Positions 27,567-35,853 of a stretch of DNA of 64,000 nt are shown here, in pieces. Below the pieces are notes generated by a model that was given only the letters and a program-made list of their open reading frames with translations, was not told the DNA's origin and did no database searches. Numbering within the stretch: the first letter of the stretch is position 1; each line of letters begins with the position of its first letter. The stretch covers positions 1 through 64,000 of the forward strand of contig JAHDOA010000015.1 of the NCBI GenBank assembly GCA_018435055.1, given 5' to 3'. The translations under genes were made by a program, and so were the position numbers. The DNA is from Pelotomaculum sp. Its GTDB lineage: Bacteria; Bacillota; Desulfotomaculia; Desulfotomaculales; Pelotomaculaceae.

Positions 27567-28740
27567 TGCGCAGCGCTTCGATGGGGTTCAACCGGGCCGC
27601 CTTATTGGCGGGCAGGATGCCGAAAACCACGCCAATGGCCGCGGAAAACACGAAGGCCAGCAGCGCCGTCCACCAGGAAACCAGGGGCGGCCACTTGGCG
27701 ATCCTGGCGATCAGGTAAGCCCCGCCGATGCCCAGGGCCGTGCCGATTAGCCCGCCCAGCAGGCATAAGACCACCGCCTCGATCAGGAACTGGACCAGGA
27801 TATCCCTGCGCCTGGCGCCCAGGGCCATGCGGATGCCAATTTCCCTGGTGCGCTCCGTCACTGAAACCAGCATGATGTTCATTACGCCGATACCGCCTAC
27901 AAAGAGCGAAATCCCGGCAATCGTGCCGATCACTATGGTCATGACGCCGGTTATCCTATTGGCTGTCTGCATCTCCTGTTCCATGCTCTGACCGGCGTAT
28001 TTGCCCGGGTCATGGTGGCGGCGTTCCAGCAATTTCACAGCCTGGCCCATAGCTTCATCGACTTTTTCCCTGGCGGAGGCGCTGCCTTCAATCATCCCAA
28101 TATGTTCACCGAACATTACCTGCCAGGCCTGGATAGGGATATATACACTGGGGTTTTCACTGAAACCCAGGGCTGAATCGCCTTTGGCAATTATACCCAC
28201 CACCAGAAAAGGGGTATTTTCCAGGGTGATTTTATTTCCCAACGCCTGTGATCTGCCGAACATCTGGACGGCCAGATCCTCGTCAAGCACCGCCACCCGG
28301 CGCTTGCCCGCGTCGTCTTCATCTGTAAAGAAACGGCCCTCTTTCATGTTTATTTTTCTAATATATGAATAATCAGACGAGACTCCTGTTATCTGAGAAT
28401 ACTTCTTGTCTTTTGTCCCCCTTACGTCCCCCATAGTCTGGCTGCTGGGGGAGAGGTGGGTAATATCCGGGATGCTATCCTTGATCACCGCTACATCATT
28501 GAGGTTAAACTCCCGGCCGGTGACCGGCTTGTCGCTGCGCCAGTTTATATAAATGGCAAATATATTGGTACCGATTTTCTCCAGCTCGGACATTAAAACC
28601 GCCCTGCCGCCCTGACCGATGGCTACCACCGCGATCACGGCGGCGATGCCGATAACAATACCCAGCGTGGTCAGGAACGAGCGCAGCTTGCTCACCATGA
28701 TCCCTTCCAGGGCTACTCTGATGCTCTCCAGCAGGTTCAA
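27559..28740 (-). CDS. MacB-type ABC transporter permease
   Basis: The 393-residue protein has the MacB/FtsX arrangement: one N-terminal helix (FLTTLGIVIGIAAVIAVVAI, residues 23-42), a large extracytoplasmic domain (about 50-270) and three C-terminal helices that include GGIGVMNIMLVSVTERTREI and PLVSWWTALLAFVFSAAIGV. This group exports lipoproteins, peptides or macrolides by a mechanotransmission mechanism. The start overlaps the ATPase stop by four bases. Adaptor, ATPase and permease together form a complete tripartite-type operon; in a monoderm the partner outer-membrane channel would not be needed. Confidence 0.88.
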   Translation of the reverse strand: MNLLESIRVALEGIMVSKLRSFLTTLGIVIGIAAVIAVVAIGQGGRAVLMSELEKIGTNIFAIYINWRSDKPVTGREFNLNDVAVIKDSIPDITHLSPSSQTMGDVRGTKDKKYSQITGVSSDYSYIRKINMKEGRFFTDEDDAGKRRVAVLDEDLAVQMFGRSQALGNKITLENTPFLVVGIIAKGDSALGFSENPSVYIPIQAWQVMFGEHIGMIEGSASAREKVDEAMGQAVKLLERRHHDPGKYAGQSMEQEMQTANRITGVMTIVIGTIAGISLFVGGIGVMNIMLVSVTERTREIGIRMALGARRRDILVQFLIEAVVLCLLGGLIGTALGIGGAYLIARIAKWPPLVSWWTALLAFVFSAAIGVVFGILPANKAARLNPIEALRRE

Positions 28741-29657
28741 CGCGCCACCCCCCTGCCTGCGGCGTTGTCGCCGGCCGGTTCTGCCTCTGCAGCGCTGTTG
28801 CCGGACGATCCTGCCTGTTCGGCGCGACTGCCCGCCGGTCCTGCCTCTGCAGTAATGCTGCCGGCCAGCCTGGACTGTTCGACACTGCTGCCCGCCGGTC
28901 CCGCCTCTGCAGCGCTGTTGCTTGCCGGTCCCGCCTGCTCGGCCAGGCCCGGCGCCTCATTTACCAGGGCGCGCAACGGGTCGGCCACAGGTTCGTCATC
29001 CAGCAGCCGCCCGTCCCGGAATTGAAGGATCCGTGAGGTGTGCAGGGCGATATCCCGCTCGTGTGTGACAATCACAATGGTAGCGCCGCTGCGGTTTAGC
29101 TCCTGGAAAATAGCCATGATTTCCTCCCCCGAGCGGGTGTCCAGGTTTCCTGTGGGCTCATCCGCCAGGATAATGGCGGGGTTGTTCACCAGCGCCCGTG
29201 CTATGGCCACCCTTTGCACCTGGCCGCCCGACAATTCGCTCGGCTTGTGATGCATCCGCTCCGCCAGCCCCACCCTCGCCAGCGCTTCCTCCGCCCGCCT
29301 GGCCCGTTCACGGGGAGCCACCCCGGCATAGATCATGGGCAGTTCGACATTGCGCACGGCGCTGATGCGGGGCAGCAGGTTAAAAGTCTGGAATACAAAA
29401 CCGATTTTTTGGTTACGGATTTTTGCCAGCGCGGCATTGCCTGCGCCGCTGATTTCCATGCCGTCCAGGTGGTAGGAACCGGCGGTGGGAATGTCCAGGC
29501 AGCCCAGCAAGTTTAAGAGGGTGGATTTGCCCGACCCGGAAGGGCCCATTATCGCTACGAACTCCCCCGGCCCAACGTTTATATTTACATCTGCCAGGGC
29601 GGTTACCTGGTGCGCGCCCGTCCGGTATACCTTGCACAGGTTTGTGACCCTGATCAT
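28737..29657 (-). CDS. MacB/LolD-type ABC transporter ATPase with a repeat tail
   Basis: Residues 1 to about 225 form a standard ATPase: Walker [10 protein letters not shown] at 38-46, Q-loop in [10 protein letters not shown], signature [15 protein letters not shown], Walker [13 protein letters not shown] and H-loop VTHE. LolD/MacB-type ATPases normally end there. This one carries about 70 more residues, rich in Ala, Gly, Ser and Glu and built of imperfect 20-residue repeats ([16 protein letters not shown]-like). The tail matches a 60-base DNA repeat. It overlaps the adaptor gene upstream and the permease downstream by four bases each. Confidence 0.9.
   Translation of the reverse strand: MIRVTNLCKVYRTGAHQVTALADVNINVGPGEFVAIMGPSGSGKSTLLNLLGCLDIPTAGSYHLDGMEISGAGNAALAKIRNQKIGFVFQTFNLLPRISAVRNVELPMIYAGVAPRERARRAEEALARVGLAERMHHKPSELSGGQVQRVAIARALVNNPAIILADEPTGNLDTRSGEEIMAIFQELNRSGATIVIVTHERDIALHTSRILQFRDGRLLDDEPVADPLRALVNEAPGLAEQAGPASNSAAEAGPAGSSVEQSRLAGSITAEAGPAGSRAEQAGSSGNSAAEAEPAGDNAAGRGVAR
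28757..28945. repeat. About 60-base tandem repeat within the ATPase gene
   Basis: Roughly three imperfect copies of a 60-base unit (each containing CTGCCCGCCGGTCC-GCCTCTGCAG) encode the C-terminal tail. Each unit is itself two related 30-base halves. All copies keep the reading frame. Confidence 0.8.
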
Positions 29658-30964
29658 TGAGCGCCGGCCCTCCCCGCCGCCAGTGGCGCACCGGGCAACT
29701 CTGCCACCCTGCCGCCGTCCATCAATCCCTGCGGCGGGCTGACAACCACCTTTTCACCCTCTGTTAGCCCTGACAGTATTTCTGTAAACAGCGCCGTTTC
29801 TACCCCGATAGTTACTTCCTTTAACTTTGCCACCCTGTCCTCAATCACAAAAACTTTGGTCCGGCCGTCCATTTCCACAATAGATTCGTACGGCGCCACC
29901 AGAGAGTTGTCACTCTCTACCGTTGTGATGCTTAGATCGACGGTGTAACCGGGGCGCAGCCCTTCTGTGTCGCCTTCTATTCTTACAATAACCGGCACTT
30001 CGATCTGGCCGCCCCGGTCCGTAGTCATTGTCGCCGCCACAGCGCCCGGGGAAACGCTCTGCAGTATGCCGCTGTACTCCCGGTCAGGCTGCGCCGCGGT
30101 AGTAACTTTCACTTTTTGCCCCGGACTCAGCCTGCCGCTGTCGGCTTCGTTCACCCCGGCAGTGACCTCCAGCTGCGTGGTGTCACCAATGGTAATCAGC
30201 CGTGTGCCGGGCTGGACGTAATCACCCAGCGCCACCTCCACCGCAGTCACCACGCCGTCCATTTCCGCGCGCAGCACGGTTTTTTTCAGTTTGTTCTCCT
30301 CCTGCTCCAACCGGTAACGGGCCTGTTCGATCTGGGCATTGAGGGCCGTCAGTTCATGGCCGACAGGACCGGACTCTTTTATTTTCAGCTTTTCCAGGGC
30401 GATGTTGTATTCCGCTTCCCTGGCGGACATGTCCAGCTCCGCCTCATCAAATTCTTTATCACTGATGGCGCCCTGCTCAAATAAGAGCTTTTTACGCTCG
30501 TAGTTCTTTTGGGCGTTTATGTATTCCGCTTCGGCTCTCCGGCAATTTGCTCTTTCCTGGGCTATCTCCTCCGCCCGCGGGTAGATGGCCTTGTTCAAGT
30601 TTGCCTCTGTGGCGATAAAGCTGGCCTTTGCTTCATTGTAATCGTCCTCGATTTCATCAGCGTTAAGCCTGCCGAGGACCTGTCCCTTGCTCACCCGGTC
30701 GCCGGGCTCAACATTCAGTTCCATCACCGTAGTGCCGGTAAAGGTGTAAAATTCCTGCTTTGCGCGCAGCCTTACCCTGCCGGAGGCGAAGACGTTGTCC
30801 TGTATGGGCTTGAACTCGGCTATGGCGGTTTTTACCGGAATGCCCTGGTTTTTATTCTTTGCTGTGCTCAAAGCGACGGCAAACACAATAAGACCGAGGA
30901 TTAGCCCCCCGGCAACGATCTTTTTCCTGGAAATCCTCCGCAGCATCTGCAAATTTATCCCCAA
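29654..30964 (-). CDS. HlyD/MacA-type efflux adaptor (membrane fusion protein)
   Basis: The 436-residue protein has one N-terminal membrane anchor (VAGGLILGLIVFAVALSTA), a first lipoyl half (VMELNVEPGDRVSKGQVLGRL), a long coiled-coil hairpin (about residues 115-235), a second lipoyl half (ARYRLEQEENKLKKTVLRAE then DGVVTAVEVALGDYVQPG) and beta-barrel and membrane-proximal domains. This is the MacA layout. The TTG at 30964 after AAGGGGG is used; an ATG at 30946 is the alternative. It is the first gene of the three-gene export operon. Confidence 0.88.
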   Translation of the reverse strand: MGINLQMLRRISRKKIVAGGLILGLIVFAVALSTAKNKNQGIPVKTAIAEFKPIQDNVFASGRVRLRAKQEFYTFTGTTVMELNVEPGDRVSKGQVLGRLNADEIEDDYNEAKASFIATEANLNKAIYPRAEEIAQERANCRRAEAEYINAQKNYERKKLLFEQGAISDKEFDEAELDMSAREAEYNIALEKLKIKESGPVGHELTALNAQIEQARYRLEQEENKLKKTVLRAEMDGVVTAVEVALGDYVQPGTRLITIGDTTQLEVTAGVNEADSGRLSPGQKVKVTTAAQPDREYSGILQSVSPGAVAATMTTDRGGQIEVPVIVRIEGDTEGLRPGYTVDLSITTVESDNSLVAPYESIVEMDGRTKVFVIEDRVAKLKEVTIGVETALFTEILSGLTEGEKVVVSPPQGLMDGGRVAELPGAPLAAGRAGAQ

Positions 30965-31137
30965 AACATAGACGCCCCCTTAACACCAAAATTCTCTCTG
31001 GCCCCTTTAATATTAACAGATTTGAAAGCCATTTTGTGACAACCCGGCAAATAAAATAATACTTTACTCCCTTTTCGTGATAAAATTGTTCATTATATGC
31101 AATTATATCTGCAAAAACTAGAGGGCGGAGGATTATT

Positions 31138-31572
31138 GTGAAGCATACTTTTTTATTTACTGAAGGCGTCTGGATCGCGAGCGGCGTTTACTATGATGAA
31201 AACAACAACCGGTTGAGTGTGGAGGGGCGGTCTGAAATTACACACAAGAAAAAGCTGTGGCTGAACAAGAGCATCATGACCCTGTCGGGAGATGAGCCTG
31301 TAGAAATAAGGAACGACTATGAAATCGCGCCTTTTGTCAATAATGTGGCCGGCTGGCAATCGGTAAATCCGCGGTTGGGAACATTGATCGGCAGGTTTGC
31401 GGTGATAGAAGACTCGATACTATCCTTATACAGCGCCGGCAGCGGTGAGTTTTTCGGCAGCGAGTCTTTAACGCAGGTAAGCGAATTTGAGTATACCGGT
31501 AAAGGCGTTTTATACGGCGTGGCGGGAAAAATTTATTCCTGGTCGGTACGCCTCGAAAAGGAAATTGGATGA
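31138..31572 (+). CDS. Hypothetical protein, 144 residues, beta-rich
   Basis: A GTG at 31138 follows GGGCGGAGG with good spacing. The product has no signal peptide or membrane segment and alternates short hydrophobic and polar stretches (WIASGVYYDENNNRLSVEG, LIGRFAVIEDSILSLYSAG), suggesting a beta barrel or sandwich, perhaps lipocalin-like. No family is recognised with confidence. It is transcribed away from the efflux operon, with a 173-base shared upstream region. Confidence 0.7.
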   Translation: MKHTFLFTEGVWIASGVYYDENNNRLSVEGRSEITHKKKLWLNKSIMTLSGDEPVEIRNDYEIAPFVNNVAGWQSVNPRLGTLIGRFAVIEDSILSLYSAGSGEFFGSESLTQVSEFEYTGKGVLYGVAGKIYSWSVRLEKEIG

Positions 31573-31994
31573 ATACCACCGCCGGGGACTGTCACCAGCA
31601 TCCCAATCATAATAGTTATGGCATTGTACCGCGGCAATCCGGAGAACGCGTCCACGGTGAATTAAATTTATTCCCGGTTATTGTCATATCGTGTCAGGGG
31701 GACTGTCACCCCGCGAGGGGACGGTTCTAAGATTGTGTCCGTCGGCGCCGCCGTTACCGGACCGGACTGTCCCCCCGCGAGGGGACGGTTCTCCGTGTCA
31801 GAGGGACAGTCCCCCTTGCGATGCACTAAGTTAAAACCAGGTCGGTATCCGTGTACGGGACTGTCCCCCGGGGATAAATGTCGATACCTGTATGGGAGAA
31901 TGCCCCCCGGGGATTAATGCCGGTTCCTGTATGGGGGACTGTCCCCCCGCTTGTCCCCCACTTTTCTGTCCAAAACTGGACTTTAGCTGACGCT
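31573..31994. repeat. Intergenic repeat cluster, with a 39-base tandem repeat
   Basis: This 420-base space has no gene. The unit GGACTGTCMCCCCGCGAGGG followed by GACGGTTCT occurs near 31701-31730 and 31763-31793, and GGGACAGTCCCCC near 31803-31815 is palindromic. At 31844-31882, 31883-31921 and 31922 to about 31950 stand three tandem 39-base units of the type GGTAYCTGTATGGG-GACTGTCCCCC-GGGGATTAATG. The repeat ends close to the diaminopimelate decarboxylase stop. Confidence 0.8.
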
Positions 31995-33263
31995 TCAGCC
32001 CTGACCAGTACACTCGTTCAGCATACTAAAATCAACGGTGGCAAAGTAGTCATCCAGTGTTTCCGCCCGGCGGATCAGTTTCACTTCTCCGTCCGGCCTC
32101 AGCAGCAGCTCGGCGGACCGCAGCTTGCCGTTATAATTGAACCCCATCGCGTGTCCATGAGCGCCGGTGTCATGGATAACCAGGATATCCCCCGGCTCAA
32201 TCTCCGGCAGGTTGCGGTCAATGGCAAACTTGTCGTTGTTTTCGCACAACGAACCGGTTACGTCATATACATAATCCAGCGGCCGGTTCTCTTTTCCCAG
32301 CACGGTGATATGATGGTAGGCGCCGTACAGGGCGGGGCGCATCAGATTGACCATACAGGCGTCGAGGCCGATGTAGCTTTTGTAGGTTTCCTTTTTGTGC
32401 AGGACTGTGCTGACTAAAAAGCCAAAAGGCCCGGTGATCATGCGGCCCAGTTCCATGTTGATACGCACGGGCGCCAGGCCCTGTTTTACTATTTTTTCTT
32501 CATAGGCCTTTTTAATTTCCCTGGAGACGAGGTTTATGTCCACCCTCTTCTCCTCCGGCCGGTAGGGAATGCCAATGCCGCCGCCGAGATTGACCACCTC
32601 TATCCTGATCCCGGTGTTTTGATAAATTTCCACCGCCAGATCAAAGAGCATTTCTGCTGTGGCAATATAACTGTAGGGGTCCAGCTCATTGGAAACTACC
32701 ATAGTATGGAGGCCGAACCGCTTGACCCCCTTGTCCCTGGCCATGCTGTAACCCTCAAACAGCTGCTTGCGGGTAAAACCGTATTTGGCTTCCTCGGGCA
32801 GGCCGATGATCGCGTTGCCGCCGCGCAGCGGGCCCGGGTTGTAACGGAAGGAGATAAATTCCGGCAGGCCCGCGTGTTTTTCCAGGTATTCGATATGGCT
32901 GACATCATCAAGATTGATAATGGCTCCCAGCCCTCTGGCTTTGATAAATTCATGGGCCGGCGTGTCGTTGGAAGAGAAGATGATGTCTTCTCCCGTCAGG
33001 CCTACTTTCTCAGCCAGGACCAGCTCCGCCAGTGAGCTGCAGTCCGCTCCAAACCCCTCCTCCTTGAGAATTTTTACTAAATAGGGATTTGGCGCGGCTT
33101 TCACCGCGAAGAATTCTTTGAATCCGGGCGCCCAGGCGAAAGCGGTCAGGAGCCTGCGGGCATTCTCGCGTATGGCTCTTTCGTCATAAATGTGAAAGGG
33201 TGTGGGATATTTCTCTATAATTCGCTCGATATCGTCCTTTGTAAATGGTAGCGCTTTGGTCAT
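31995..33263 (-). CDS. lysA: Diaminopimelate decarboxylase-like PLP enzyme, divergent
   Basis: The 422-residue fold-type III enzyme has the PLP lysine in FFAVKAAPNPYLVKIL (K55), CSSLAELVLA, LGGGIGIPYRPEE (phosphate loop) and C-terminal GSLCENNDKFA and GAHGHAMGFNYNGKLRSAE. The normal HIGSQ stretch is replaced by LHTMVVSNELDPYSY and the EPGR motif by ELGR, so it is an atypical branch. The expected reaction is meso-diaminopimelate to lysine, and dapF lies 2.6 kb away. A related decarboxylase activity is possible given the altered substrate loop. Confidence 0.75.
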   Translation of the reverse strand: MTKALPFTKDDIERIIEKYPTPFHIYDERAIRENARRLLTAFAWAPGFKEFFAVKAAPNPYLVKILKEEGFGADCSSLAELVLAEKVGLTGEDIIFSSNDTPAHEFIKARGLGAIINLDDVSHIEYLEKHAGLPEFISFRYNPGPLRGGNAIIGLPEEAKYGFTRKQLFEGYSMARDKGVKRFGLHTMVVSNELDPYSYIATAEMLFDLAVEIYQNTGIRIEVVNLGGGIGIPYRPEEKRVDINLVSREIKKAYEEKIVKQGLAPVRINMELGRMITGPFGFLVSTVLHKKETYKSYIGLDACMVNLMRPALYGAYHHITVLGKENRPLDYVYDVTGSLCENNDKFAIDRNLPEIEPGDILVIHDTGAHGHAMGFNYNGKLRSAELLLRPDGEVKLIRRAETLDDYFATVDFSMLNECTGQG

Positions 33264-33595
33264 GTCTGCCTCCCGTTCGAGTCCAAAGTGAAAAACACTG
33301 ATTTACACCAAATTTTAATATAAGCGGGCGCCCTTTTCAAGAAATTTAACTTTCCTGATGTGTTTGTTCTGCTATTATGGCGCCATGAAATTTTCCGGGA
33401 AAAGGCAGGCCGGGGTTAATCCCATTTTTCAGGGGAAGCATTATTTACCTGTAATATATTGGTGAACACTGGGGATGGGTGCAAAACAATTTGCCTGCCG
33501 TTGGCGGAATTTTTTTCGCCGCGTAAACTGCTGGCTACAATTTATAAATTTTGATACAATAATTCCAATAAAAAGGAATGGTGGGAAGGTTTATA
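33264..33595. other. Intergenic stretch without recognisable gene
   Basis: The 332 bases between the divergent decarboxylase and the protein at 33596 hold no convincing ORF or strong hairpin. The right end (TTGATACAATAATTCC) may include promoter elements for the gene at 33596. No lysine riboswitch was recognised. Confidence 0.5.
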
Positions 33596-34282
33596 GTGCG
33601 TAGTAAAAAAAGCATTAAAAGAATCACGGCGGTGGCTGTCGTCCTCATCGTAATCGCCGGGGTGGCGGCGCTGGCGCTGACACGTTACCCGGATTATCTG
33701 GCCGGTGTAGCTCTGCGCTTCATGCTCAAGCCGGATGACAGCGTTAAACAGCAGCTAGTGCAGGAAGTAGGCCGGGAAAAAGCTGAAGAACTACTGAAAG
33801 AAATTCAAAACGCGAGTTCTGGCGTCGCAGCCAAACCCGGAGATTTTTTGGGAGCGCTGGAAAATGTCATTTCTAAAACGCGGCTGGAGGAAAAAGATGG
33901 CGCTGAAAATGTGCAATATGAAGCGTACAGCAGCATTATGGAAAAGTACCAGGCTGAGTTCGGCAGCTTACAAGAGGGGTATGTGCAAGAGCTAAACGCC
34001 CTTGTCGGCTCGGCAAAGCAGGAGTACCGGCAGGCGGTGAGCAAAAACCCCGGGGCGGCCAGGGAACTGTTTGAAAGATACAAGGCGTCCGGAGAGGCGC
34101 TAGAAGCGGAATGCGACCAGCGCTTCAATGCCTCCCTGTCCGCTATGGAAGCAGAACTGCGGGCGAACAACCTGCCCACCGAAGCGGTGTTATACGCCAG
34201 AAGCGCTTACATCGTCATGAAAGAAAATTATCGTGATGAAATTCTTAATAAGGCGCTGGGGTCATTACAAAGAAGCAAATAA
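33596..34282 (+). CDS. Membrane-anchored helical hypothetical protein
   Basis: The protein of about 228 residues begins with a basic stretch and one hydrophobic helix (AVAVVLIVIAGVAALALT), then an extracytoplasmic, mostly alpha-helical domain rich in Glu, Lys, Gln and Ala (KQQLVQEVGREKAEELLKEI, FGSLQEGYVQELNALVGSAK) with coiled-coil character. The GTG at 33596 after GGTGGGAAGG is preferred to the ATG at 33578, which lacks room for a ribosome site. No family is recognised. It may be a secreted or spore-coat-type helical protein, but this is only a guess. Confidence 0.65.
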   Translation: MRSKKSIKRITAVAVVLIVIAGVAALALTRYPDYLAGVALRFMLKPDDSVKQQLVQEVGREKAEELLKEIQNASSGVAAKPGDFLGALENVISKTRLEEKDGAENVQYEAYSSIMEKYQAEFGSLQEGYVQELNALVGSAKQEYRQAVSKNPGAARELFERYKASGEALEAECDQRFNASLSAMEAELRANNLPTEAVLYARSAYIVMKENYRDEILNKALGSLQRSK

Positions 34283-34307
34283 TTAAGAGTGCCGGGGTGT
34301 CAGGGGT

Positions 34308-34391
34308 GTCAGGGGGACGGGGTTGTTGACACCTTTTGTGTCAAGGGTGTGTCAAGGGTGTGTCTGTCAAGGGGACGGGGTTGTTGACACC
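34308..34391. repeat. Direct repeat GTCARGGGGACGGGG...TTGTTGACACC
   Basis: A 26-base unit is present at 34308-34333 and 34366-34391 with one mismatch. Between them GTGTCAAGGGT is repeated as well. The unit can pair with itself (GTCA with TGAC, GTGTCA with TGACAC), so it is a palindrome-forming repeat downstream of the gene at 33596. Confidence 0.75.
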
Positions 34392-34712
34392 CCCATCCAA
34401 TCAGAACAAGGTCTTGAAAGTGGCCAGATAAATTAATTTGGCCAGAGCAATATCTGTTGGATATGGCCATTTTGGTCTTGGTAACTTTCCTTAGCAGCTT
34501 ATAACAACCTTGAATGACATAGGTTAAGTGAATCCCGGATTAATCTCGTTATGGAACCCGAAATAAGCCACTATTTCAAGCCAATTCTTCCTCTTAGCGA
34601 CTGGGGCATGTTGATACACCTCGGCCGCAGAACTGTTTCACCCATATTGCAGAACTATTTCACCCATATTATGGAACGGCTTATGATTTCTTTCACGGCT
34701 TAGGTTTTCTTG
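34392..34712. other. Intergenic stretch, possible insertion-sequence remnant
   Basis: No ORF is supported here. Near 34630-34680 the unit GCAGAACTRTTTCACCCATATT stands in tandem (two copies plus a partial ATGGAAC copy), which resembles the multiple repeats at IS21- or IS481-type ends. The rest, including a TGGCCAGATAAATTAATTTGGCCAG stretch near 34420-34445, may be decayed transposon DNA, but no transposase residues could be recovered. Confidence 0.35.
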
Positions 34713-34763
34713 TCTCACACAACAGCGTCACGGTGAGACAAAAGGAACGTCCCCTTGTCTCGC
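34713..34763. repeat. Palindromic repeat, copy 1, with its 5' tag
   Basis: TCTCACACAACAGCGTCA followed by GGTGAGACAAAAGGAACG and TCCCCTTGTCTC. The core GAGACAA...TTGTCTC is an inverted repeat. A near-identical 48-base copy, tag included, lies on the other side of the next gene at 35783-35832. Confidence 0.85.
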
Positions 34764-34783
34764 TAGCTACCCCTGTCTCACCA

Positions 34784-35725
34784 TTAATAAGATTTTTTTC
34801 TGTCTTTTCTCCTTGCCAGTTCACTGGCATATTTTACACCCAGTGTATCTGCGTTTTGCTTTGCCCATTCTGTTAATCTGGTTGAGCCTGCGGGTGATGA
34901 ATCTGTGTAAAGCAGATCTGCTTTCAGCCCTTTTATCTCTTCTTCAGTAATGGTAATGTCTCCGGCCAGCCACCCGATTAACCGGCCAGTACAGTAACCG
35001 AAAAAATCAGGCATAGAGATAATTGGCCTCTCTTTTCCAATTATTTCACCTATTTTTTTCACCAGCCCACGATAACTGAAGGTTTCCGGGCCGATAGCAT
35101 CAATAATCACATTTTCACTGCCCCCGCCCTGTTCAACCGCTAATTTGGCTAAATCATCAACATAAATTGGCTGCAGCCTGTAACTGCCATCCCCGAACAC
35201 ACCAAAAACGGGGAATTTTCTAAGCATCCAGGCTATATTATTGATCAGAATATCTTCTCTGCCAAATAAAACAGTAGGACGGAGTATGGCATAAGAAAGG
35301 CCAGAATTGATCAAAGCCCTTTCTAATTTTGCTTTGCCGCTGAAATATTCAAGGTGTGAGTCTTCTGAGGGATTGGTGATGCTGATATGGACGATACGCC
35401 TGACTCCCGCCGCCCTGGCGGCATTGAACAATTTCAGGGTGTTTTCAACTGCTATATTATGTTTGAATTTTACTTTTCTGCCGGAATAATTAAAACGGAC
35501 CCAGTACGTGTTGTATAAAACATCTGCTCCTCTGAGCAATTTAACAAGTTTGCCGGGGTTATCAAAATTAAATGGGAAAGCCTTCACCCGATCTTTAAAG
35601 GGATTTGCACGCTGCCAGGAATTCGTTAGCGTTATCACTTCCCTGCCTTCGTCCAATAATCTTCTGGCTATATATTTCCCCGAATAACCAAACGCCCCGG
35701 TGACAACGTGAATTGCGTTACTCAT
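34784..35725 (-). CDS. NmrA/NDUFA9-like NAD(P)-binding SDR protein
   Basis: The 313-residue atypical SDR begins VVTGAFGYSGKYIARRLLDE, the GxxGxxG dinucleotide motif. It continues with VRRIVHISITNPSEDSHLEY, FSGKAKLERALINSGLSYAI and LRPTVLFGREDILINNIAW, and the QPIYVDDLAKL segment common to NDUFA9-like proteins. The catalytic YxxxK is replaced by a F/YSGKAKLE arrangement, so it may bind rather than turn over nucleotide. The target is unknown. It stands between two direct copies of the palindromic repeat and slightly lower GC marks it off from dapF. Confidence 0.75.
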   Translation of the reverse strand: MSNAIHVVTGAFGYSGKYIARRLLDEGREVITLTNSWQRANPFKDRVKAFPFNFDNPGKLVKLLRGADVLYNTYWVRFNYSGRKVKFKHNIAVENTLKLFNAARAAGVRRIVHISITNPSEDSHLEYFSGKAKLERALINSGLSYAILRPTVLFGREDILINNIAWMLRKFPVFGVFGDGSYRLQPIYVDDLAKLAVEQGGGSENVIIDAIGPETFSYRGLVKKIGEIIGKERPIISMPDFFGYCTGRLIGWLAGDITITEEEIKGLKADLLYTDSSPAGSTRLTEWAKQNADTLGVKYASELARRKDRKKSY

Positions 35726-35739
35726 AATGATCTCCTTCC

Positions 35740-35833
35740 ATGAGACAGAAGGAACGTCTCCTTATCTCATCCCCTTATCTCATCACACAACAGCGTCATC
35801 GGTGAAACAAAAGGAACGTCCCCTTGTCTTGTC
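35740..35833. repeat. Palindromic repeats, copies 2 and 3
   Basis: Copy 2 (35740-35770) reads ATGAGACAGAAGGAACG then TCTCCTTATCTCAT, an inverted repeat. Copy 3 (35783-35832) repeats the tag CACACAACAGCGTCA and GGTGAAACAAAAGGAACG seen at 34713. They fill the space between the SDR gene and dapF. Confidence 0.85.
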
Positions 35834-35853
35834 TCTCACTCCCCTTGTCTCAC

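Noticed and set aside
28505-28960. Minus-strand ORF of 151 codons rich in Arg/Gln/Ala
   Set aside because: It is the shifted frame of the repeat-built tail of the ABC ATPase and the start of the permease gene.
31693-31955. Considered a CRISPR array because of tandem units with palindromic cores
   Set aside because: The units follow each other without unique spacers of constant length and no cas gene is nearby.
33264-33595. Looked for a lysine riboswitch upstream of the decarboxylase
   Set aside because: No L-box-like conserved stretches or terminator with T-run were recognised.
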